From JAAZZIT01 sp964480525 (lineage in GTDB: Bacteria; Bacillota; Clostridia; Oscillospirales; Ruminococcaceae): a DNA stretch of 27,661 bases. The notes under the pieces are model-generated. The model did no database searches. It had not been told where the DNA came from and saw nothing but the letters and a program-made list of their open reading frames with translations. The stretch spans positions 1-27,661 of the forward strand of contig CAYZOV010000021.1 in the NCBI GenBank assembly GCA_964480525.1, written 5' to 3'. The position numbers were made by a program, and so were the translations under genes. Each line of letters begins with the position of its first letter. Within the stretch, counting starts at the first letter, position 1. This document shows, piece after piece, positions 23,415-27,661 of the stretch.

Positions 23415-23498
23415 GAAAGGGAGCTTTGTTTTAATAAAGCCGTGTTGAATTTTTAGGGTTTGCAAGTGGCTTTTTTAAGAAAACTCCCTTTCTTTTTT
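23415..23498 (+). terminator. Unusually large nested terminator structure after the DUF378 gene
   Basis: GAAAGGGAG (23415-23423) pairs with CTCCCTTTC (23484-23492), followed by TTTTTT. The 60-nt interior can itself fold: AAAGCCGT (23436-23443) with GTGGCTTT (23466-23473), or alternatively CTTT with AAAG near 23424-23439. The outer stem and T-run suit an intrinsic terminator with a structured loop. Confidence 0.6.
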
Positions 23499-23626
23499 GG
23501 GGGTGTTTTGTCGAAAAAACATGGTTTTTGTAGGATTTTATCATTAAAATAGCCTAAATTTACATAGCGTTTATTGTACAAAATGCCAAAATTTTCACTT
23601 TTTCCACCAAAAAGCCTTTGCGAACC
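23499..23626. other. AT-rich spacer, no gene seen
   Basis: No reading frame with a credible ribosome-binding site and no strong repeat beyond a minor AAAAAC/GTTTTT pair around 23515-23529. Confidence 0.5.
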
Positions 23627-23655
23627 TTGACTTTGTGTAAAATATGGTATATAAT
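23627..23655 (+). promoter_or_regulatory. Consensus promoter of a candidate small RNA
   Basis: TTGACT at 23627-23632, exactly 17 nt, then TATAAT at 23650-23655. This is one of the best sigma-A matches in the window, yet no coding region follows before the terminator at 23742. Confidence 0.8.
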
Positions 23656-23661
23656 ACAAGA

Positions 23662-23770
23662 GATGTCAGAACTGACGTTCTGATATTCGTTTTGTTGTCT
23701 CCTTTCTTTTGTTCTACACATAATTTGTTTTGTTTTTCTATGCAGAGCGACGTTGCTCTGCTATTTTTTT
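23662..23770 (+). ncRNA. Candidate ~109-nt small RNA with anti-Shine-Dalgarno-like tract
   Basis: Transcription from the promoter at 23627-23655 would begin near 23662. A 10-bp 5' hairpin (ATGTCAGAAC 23663-23672, loop TGAC, GTTCTGATAT 23677-23686) comes first. A ~50-nt U/C-rich region predicted to be single-stranded follows and includes CTCCTTTCT (23699-23707), identical to nine bases of the 16S rRNA 3' tail. It ends with the terminator hairpin GCAGAGC/GCTCTGC and a T-run. This is the architecture of a trans-acting regulatory RNA with a CU-rich seed. It does not match an RNA family I recognise. The only frame inside is a six-codon ATG frame without a ribosome-binding site. The promoter and terminator are directly visible; the regulatory role is inferred. 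Confidence 0.6.
23742..23770 (+). terminator. Intrinsic terminator of the candidate small RNA
   Basis: GCAGAGC (23742-23748), loop GACGTT, GCTCTGC (23755-23761), then TATTTTTTT. Confidence 0.9.
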
Positions 23771-23834
23771 ACCCTTTTGTGATTTTTGTAGAAATTTCGC
23801 TTTAAAATTCTATGGAATAATCAACAAAAAACAC

Positions 23835-23863
23835 TTGCTATTTTCAGGCGGTTATGGTATAAT
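23835..23863 (+). promoter_or_regulatory. Promoter of the epimerase-cellobiose phosphorylase genes
   Basis: TTGCTA at 23835-23840, a 17-nt spacer and TATAAT at 23858-23863. Confidence 0.75.
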
Positions 23864-23871
23864 GTTCTTGA

Positions 23872-23883
23872 TTAAACGTTTAA
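23872..23883. promoter_or_regulatory. LacI-type operator candidate
   Basis: TTAAACGTTTAA is a perfect 12-bp palindrome with the central CG typical of LacI-family operators. It begins 9 nt after the -10 box, where a bound repressor would block transcription. A cellobiose- or glucose-responsive regulator is a reasonable guess; none is encoded in the window. Confidence 0.5.
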
Positions 23884-23921
23884 GTTTTTTGAAAACTATT
23901 TTTTAAGCAAGGTGAATCATC

Positions 23922-24929
23922 ATGAAAAATACTGCGACAAAGGATTTCCTTTTTAAAGGTATACCGTGCGTACAGCTTAAAACCCAAAGATATACCGCTG
24001 TTATTGCGGATTCTATGGGAAGTGCCGTTTTGCGACTTCACGACGACCTTAATAAAATGGAAATTTTCAGATACAAAGAAAATGTGACAATTGAAGAAAT
24101 CGACAGCGCAAGAGAAATCTGGGGACTTCCGACGCTGTTTTTGCCGAACAGATTCGACCACGGCGTTTTGAAAACTTCCGACGGGGTTTACCAACTCCCT
24201 GTAAACGAAACCCTTTTCGACAACCACTTGCACGGTTGGGTGCATAAACGTCCTCACAAAGTAGAGGAAATTTTTGCCGACGATAAAAAGGCGTTAGTTA
24301 AAACAAGCTTTACGTTTGACAAAAATGACGAAATGTATGAGTGTTTTCCTGTGGATTTTAAGATTACATATACATTTACCCTTTCGGACGAAAAGGGTCT
24401 TTTGCAGGAAATTTGTCTTGAAAACCTAAGCGACAAAAAGCTCCCTGTTTCCATTTGCACGCACACTTGCATTAACGCACCTGTTTGCGACGGCGGAAAA
24501 GAGGACGGAATGTTGCTGAATGTTCCGATTGTTAAAAAATGCCAGCTTAACGACAGACATTTGCCGACGGAAAAGCTTCTTGACTTGACCGATTGGGACA
24601 ACGAATATCTTGTTGGCAAAAAGCCGACAGGTCAGGTTATCTGCAACGATATGTACACGGCTAAGATGAACAGACTTAACGGCGAAGATTTTTACGGCAC
24701 GATTGTTACGGACACGCTGACTGGAAAACGCCTTTGCAACGAGGTTTCAAAGGAATTTAAGTTCTGGAATATGTGGAATCACGACGGCGACAAGGGTTAT
24801 TTCTGCCCTGAACCTATGACGGCTATGATAAATGCGGCAAACCTTTCTCTTGACGAAGAAATTTCGGGAGCGCACGAACTTTCAAAAGGTGAAAAGTTTA
24901 ATTGTTGGCAGAGATTTTTCACTCTGTAA
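23922..24929 (+). CDS. Aldose 1-epimerase-like protein (galactose mutarotase superfamily)
   Basis: A 335-aa cytoplasmic protein with the mutarotase beta-sandwich pattern. It has the first His region FDNHLHGWVHKRPHKV (~97-112), corresponding to the LHGG/LHG motif of GalM, a second His in ICTHTCINAP, and a C-terminal catalytic-Glu region PEPMTAMINAANL (~298-310). It would interconvert alpha and beta anomers of a free sugar. It is divergent from classical GalM, so the sugar specificity is uncertain and a related role (such as a phosphosugar epimerase) is possible. RBS AAGGTGA. It is 63 nt upstream of the cellobiose phosphorylase gene on the same strand, so a link to glucose released from cellobiose is likely. 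Confidence 0.8.
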   Translation: MKNTATKDFLFKGIPCVQLKTQRYTAVIADSMGSAVLRLHDDLNKMEIFRYKENVTIEEIDSAREIWGLPTLFLPNRFDHGVLKTSDGVYQLPVNETLFDNHLHGWVHKRPHKVEEIFADDKKALVKTSFTFDKNDEMYECFPVDFKITYTFTLSDEKGLLQEICLENLSDKKLPVSICTHTCINAPVCDGGKEDGMLLNVPIVKKCQLNDRHLPTEKLLDLTDWDNEYLVGKKPTGQVICNDMYTAKMNRLNGEDFYGTIVTDTLTGKRLCNEVSKEFKFWNMWNHDGDKGYFCPEPMTAMINAANLSLDEEISGAHELSKGEKFNCWQRFFTL

Positions 24930-24939
24930 AACTTTTTTG

Positions 24940-24957
24940 AATTTAATTTATTAAATT
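24940..24957. promoter_or_regulatory. AT-rich palindrome upstream of the phosphorylase gene
   Basis: AATTTAAT and ATTAAATT are exact inverted copies separated by TT. A TATAAT lies at 24969-24974, just before the ribosome-binding site AAAGGTGG, but no good -35 stands at the right distance. This may be an internal, regulated promoter that lets the phosphorylase be made at a higher level than the upstream gene. Confidence 0.35.
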
Positions 24958-24992
24958 ATGAATAAAAATATAATCTGAAAGGTGGATTTTTA

Positions 24993-27443
24993 ATGAAATT
25001 TGGTTTCTTCGATGACGTAAATAAGGAATACGTCATCACCAACCCAAAAACTCCGTACCCGTGGATTAACTACCTCGGAACACAGGAGTTTTTCTCACTC
25101 ATTTCAAACACAGCAGGAGGTTATCACTTCTTCAAGGACGCACGTTTAAGAAGAATTACAAGATACCGTTATAACAACGTACCTGTAGACATGGGCGGAA
25201 GATATTTCTATGTAAACGACGGCGAAACTGTTTGGTCGCCGGGCTGGAGCCCTGTAAAGACCGAACTTGACGCTTATTCGTGCCGTCACGGTATGGGTTA
25301 TACAATTATCAAGGGCGAAAAGAACGGTCTTGAAGCAGAGGTTACGTTCTTTGTTCCTCAAAACGTAAATGCCGAAGTTCAGAAAGTCGTTCTCAAAAAC
25401 AAGTCTGACAAGGCAAAGAATTTCAAGCTTTTCTCATTCCTCGAATGGTGTTTGTGGAACGCACAGGACGATTCAACAAACTTCCAGAGAAACTTTAACA
25501 CAGGCGAAGTTGAAATTGAGGGTTCAACAATTTACCACAAAACAGAATACAAGGAAAGACGTGACCATTTTGCATTCTACACAGTAAACGCTGACATCTG
25601 CGGTTATGACACAGACAGAGAAAGCTTTATGGGTCTTTACAACGGATTTGAAAATCCACAGACAGTTATGGCAGGTGCGCCGTCAAACTCTGTTGCAGAC
25701 GGTTGGTCGCCTATCGCTTCACATTGCCTTGACATTACGCTTAACGCAGGCGAAGAAAAGACTTTGGTATTTATGCTCGGTTATGTTGAAAACGGCGACA
25801 ACAAGTGGAATGCAGACGGCTCAATGAACAAGTCTAAGGCTTATGAAATGATTGAGGCTCTTAACACAGCAGAAAAGGCTGACAAGGCTTTGGAAGAACT
25901 TAAAGAAACTTGGAACGCTTTGCTTTCAAAGTACACCGTAAATACATCAGACGACAAACTCAACAGAATGGTAAACATTTGGAACCAGTACCAGTGTATG
26001 GTTACATTTAATATGTCACGTTCGGCGTCATACTTTGAATCAGGTATCGGACGTGGTATGGGCTTTAGAGATTCTAACCAGGACCTTTTGGGGTTTGTTC
26101 ACCAAATTCCTGAAAGAGCAAGAGAAAGAATTCTTGACCTTGCTGCTACACAGCTTGAGGACGGTGGTTGTTACCACCAGTACCAGCCACTCACAAAGAA
26201 GGGTAACGACGAAATCGGCGGAGATTTCTCCGACGACCCATTGTGGATGATTTTGTCAACAGCACAGTACATCAAGGAAACAGGCGACTACTCAATTCTT
26301 GACGAGATGGTTCCTTACGATAACGATATTAACAAGGCTCAGACAATGATGCACCACCTCAAACAGTCATTCTGGCACGTTGCAAGACTCGTAGGCCCTC
26401 ACGGACTTCCACTCGCAATGAGAGCTGACTGGAACGACTGCTTAAACCTTAGCTGTCATTCAGACATCCCAGGTGAATCATTCCAGACATACACTTCGCC
26501 TAAGTACGGCGAGGACAAATTCAGCCGTGTTGCCGAATCTGTAATGGTTGCGTGTATGATGGCATTTATCGGACCTGAATACGTTGCACTTTGCAACTAC
26601 AAGGGTGACGAGGAAGAGGCTAAGAAGGCTCAGGACGCTATCGACACAATGAACAAGAACACTATGGAATACGGCTTTGACGGCGAATGGTTCCTCAGAG
26701 CATACGACGACTTCGGCAACAAGGTTGGTTCACACGAATGTGAAGAGGGTAAAATCTTTATCGAACCACAGGGCTTTGCTGTTATGGCAGGTCTTGGTAA
26801 GGAGTCCGGCAAGGATATTCTCACAATGAACAGCGTTAAGAAGTACCTTGATACACAGTACGGTCTTGTTCTCAACAATCCTGCTTTCACAAGATACTAC
26901 AAGGAATACGGCGAAATTTCCACATATCCGGGCGGATACAAGGAAAACGCAGGTATTTTCTGTCACAACAACGCTTGGATTATTTGTGCTGAGGCTAAAA
27001 TCGGCAGAGGCGACAACGCATTTGAATACTATTCAAAGATTGCACCAGCATACCTCGAAGAAATTTCAGACCTCCACAGAACCGAGCCTTACGTTTACGC
27101 ACAGATGATTGCCGGCAAGGACGCTAAGCGTCACGGTGAGGCTAAGAACTCTTGGCTCACAGGTACGGCTGCGTGGAACTTTGTAGCTGTTTCACAGTAC
27201 ATTCTCGGAATTATCCCTGACTATGACGGCTTGAAGATTGACCCATCTATCCCTGAAAAGTGGGACGGATTTACTCTCACAAGAAAGTTCAGAGATAATA
27301 CATACAACATCACAGTTAAGAACCCAGACCACATTTCAAAGGGAATTAAGTCGGTAGTTTGCGATGGTGTAAAGGTAAACGGAAATGTTCTTCCTGTATT
27401 TGAGGCAGGCTCAACTCACGAAGTTGAAGTAATTATGGGATAA
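24993..27443 (+). CDS. Cellobiose phosphorylase (GH94)
   Basis: Splits cellobiose with phosphate into alpha-glucose-1-phosphate and glucose in the cytoplasm, saving ATP compared with hydrolysis. The 816-aa length matches cellobiose phosphorylases (cellodextrin phosphorylases are about 980 aa). Motifs: the N-terminal FDDVNKEYVITNPKTPYPWINYLG; RYRYNNVPVDMGGRYFY; GIGRGMGFRDSNQDLLGFVH; and ADWNDCLNLS with the likely catalytic acid Asp482. There is no signal peptide. The RBS is AAAGGTGG and codon bias is strong (AAG for Lys), indicating abundant protein. A 13-bp hairpin begins at the stop codon. Other GH94 specificities such as laminaribiose or chitobiose cannot be fully excluded by eye. Confidence 0.93.
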   Translation: MKFGFFDDVNKEYVITNPKTPYPWINYLGTQEFFSLISNTAGGYHFFKDARLRRITRYRYNNVPVDMGGRYFYVNDGETVWSPGWSPVKTELDAYSCRHGMGYTIIKGEKNGLEAEVTFFVPQNVNAEVQKVVLKNKSDKAKNFKLFSFLEWCLWNAQDDSTNFQRNFNTGEVEIEGSTIYHKTEYKERRDHFAFYTVNADICGYDTDRESFMGLYNGFENPQTVMAGAPSNSVADGWSPIASHCLDITLNAGEEKTLVFMLGYVENGDNKWNADGSMNKSKAYEMIEALNTAEKADKALEELKETWNALLSKYTVNTSDDKLNRMVNIWNQYQCMVTFNMSRSASYFESGIGRGMGFRDSNQDLLGFVHQIPERARERILDLAATQLEDGGCYHQYQPLTKKGNDEIGGDFSDDPLWMILSTAQYIKETGDYSILDEMVPYDNDINKAQTMMHHLKQSFWHVARLVGPHGLPLAMRADWNDCLNLSCHSDIPGESFQTYTSPKYGEDKFSRVAESVMVACMMAFIGPEYVALCNYKGDEEEAKKAQDAIDTMNKNTMEYGFDGEWFLRAYDDFGNKVGSHECEEGKIFIEPQGFAVMAGLGKESGKDILTMNSVKKYLDTQYGLVLNNPAFTRYYKEYGEISTYPGGYKENAGIFCHNNAWIICAEAKIGRGDNAFEYYSKIAPAYLEEISDLHRTEPYVYAQMIAGKDAKRHGEAKNSWLTGTAAWNFVAVSQYILGIIPDYDGLKIDPSIPEKWDGFTLTRKFRDNTYNITVKNPDHISKGIKSVVCDGVKVNGNVLPVFEAGSTHEVEVIMG

Positions 27444-27472
27444 CTTAAATAAGCGATATGCTTATTTAAGTT
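27442..27472 (+). terminator. 13-bp hairpin starting in the phosphorylase stop codon
   Basis: AACTTAAATAAGC (27442-27454) and GCTTATTTAAGTT (27460-27472) pair perfectly around GATAT. Only GGATATTTT follows, so termination would be weak. It may instead protect the mRNA 3' end. Confidence 0.5.
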
Positions 27473-27603
27473 GGATATTTTGCTCGCCTTGTGAAACTCG
27501 GTGTTTCGCTGTGCGAAAACGCAAAGGTATCCGCCTTGATGAAAATTTAAATATAGTTTTCCAAATTACTTTAAAAATCTATAAAATACAGTAAAAGCAC
27601 CCC

Positions 27604-27661
27604 TGCCCCGACCCCCAAAAGTTAGACCAAAAAACTAACGATTGGGAGGTCGGTTTTTTAT
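27604..27661 (+). mobile_element. Possible left end of an IS3-family insertion sequence (truncated by window end)
   Basis: The stretch starting TG at 27604 and containing CCCCCAAAAGTTAGACC resembles the terminal inverted repeats of IS3-family (IS150-type) elements. It forms a nested hairpin: CCGACC/GGTCGG plus CCCAA/TTGGG outside, and GTTAG (27621-27625) with CTAAC (27635-27639) inside. GGGAGG (27645-27650) could be a ribosome-binding site, with the final AT possibly the first two bases of a transposase start codon just outside the window. Alternatively it is only a terminator, since TTTTTT follows at 27654-27659. Confidence 0.4.

Noticed and set aside
23453..23659. 68-codon reverse-strand frame after the DUF378 gene
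   Set aside because: It runs through the terminator structure and the sRNA promoter, and shows no family resemblance or ribosome-binding site.

Overview
The window looks like a chromosomal segment of a low-GC, strictly anaerobic, carbohydrate-degrading Firmicute (Bacillota), most likely a Ruminococcus-like member of the Oscillospiraceae. The evidence is a clostridial single-chain pyruvate:ferredoxin oxidoreductase, an apparent cellobiose phosphorylase (GH94) and intracellular GH95 fucosidase, a shared MsmK/UgpC-type sugar ABC ATPase, CIRCE-controlled groESL, and a tricistronic spore-germinant-receptor operon. This is inferred from protein families and composition; no rRNA is present to settle it. 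I see no tRNA, rRNA, CRISPR array, prophage or complete mobile element.

Layout, left to right. (1) 1-3.5 kb, + strand: an RsuA-type rRNA pseudouridine synthase, a solitary sugar-ABC ATPase with its own promoter and terminator, and an SGNH-hydrolase lipoprotein whose start lies just after that terminator. (2) 3.5-8.4 kb: a GerA-GerB-GerC-type operon on the - strand, divergent from a DUF421-DUF4363 pair on the + strand. Both groups fit a role in the spore inner membrane. (3) 8.5-11.2 kb, + strand: a subgroup-1c aspartate aminotransferase and a fused GNAT + maltose/galactoside-type O-acetyltransferase, each with its own promoter. (4) 11.2-13.2 kb, - strand: groES-groEL behind a perfect CIRCE operator. 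(5) 13.7-15.9 kb, + strand: an OmpR-family response regulator and its histidine kinase, overlapping by one base. (6) 16-20.5 kb, - strand: pyruvate:ferredoxin oxidoreductase followed by a TraX-like membrane protein. (7) 20.8-27.4 kb, + strand: GH95 alpha-L-fucosidase, a small DUF378 membrane protein, a candidate small RNA, an aldose-1-epimerase-like protein and cellobiose phosphorylase. The last ~60 bases resemble the left end of an IS3-family element.

The metabolic genes fit together. Imported cellobiose would be split by the phosphorylase to glucose-1-phosphate and glucose, the epimerase-like protein would interconvert sugar anomers, and pyruvate would go to acetyl-CoA and reduced ferredoxin through the oxidoreductase. 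The MsmK-type ATPase is a good candidate to energise several sugar importers encoded elsewhere.

The most interesting non-coding signals are as follows. A predicted ~109-nt RNA gene (about 23662-23770) has a consensus promoter, a 5' hairpin, an intrinsic terminator and an exposed pyrimidine tract matching 9 nt of the 16S rRNA anti-Shine-Dalgarno tail. A Rex-like operator lies over a -10 element upstream of the pyruvate oxidoreductase gene. A 12-bp LacI-type palindrome sits just downstream of the cellobiose-gene promoter. Two genes begin immediately after a terminator hairpin with no room for a promoter. All regulatory calls come from reading the sequence by eye and have not been tested.
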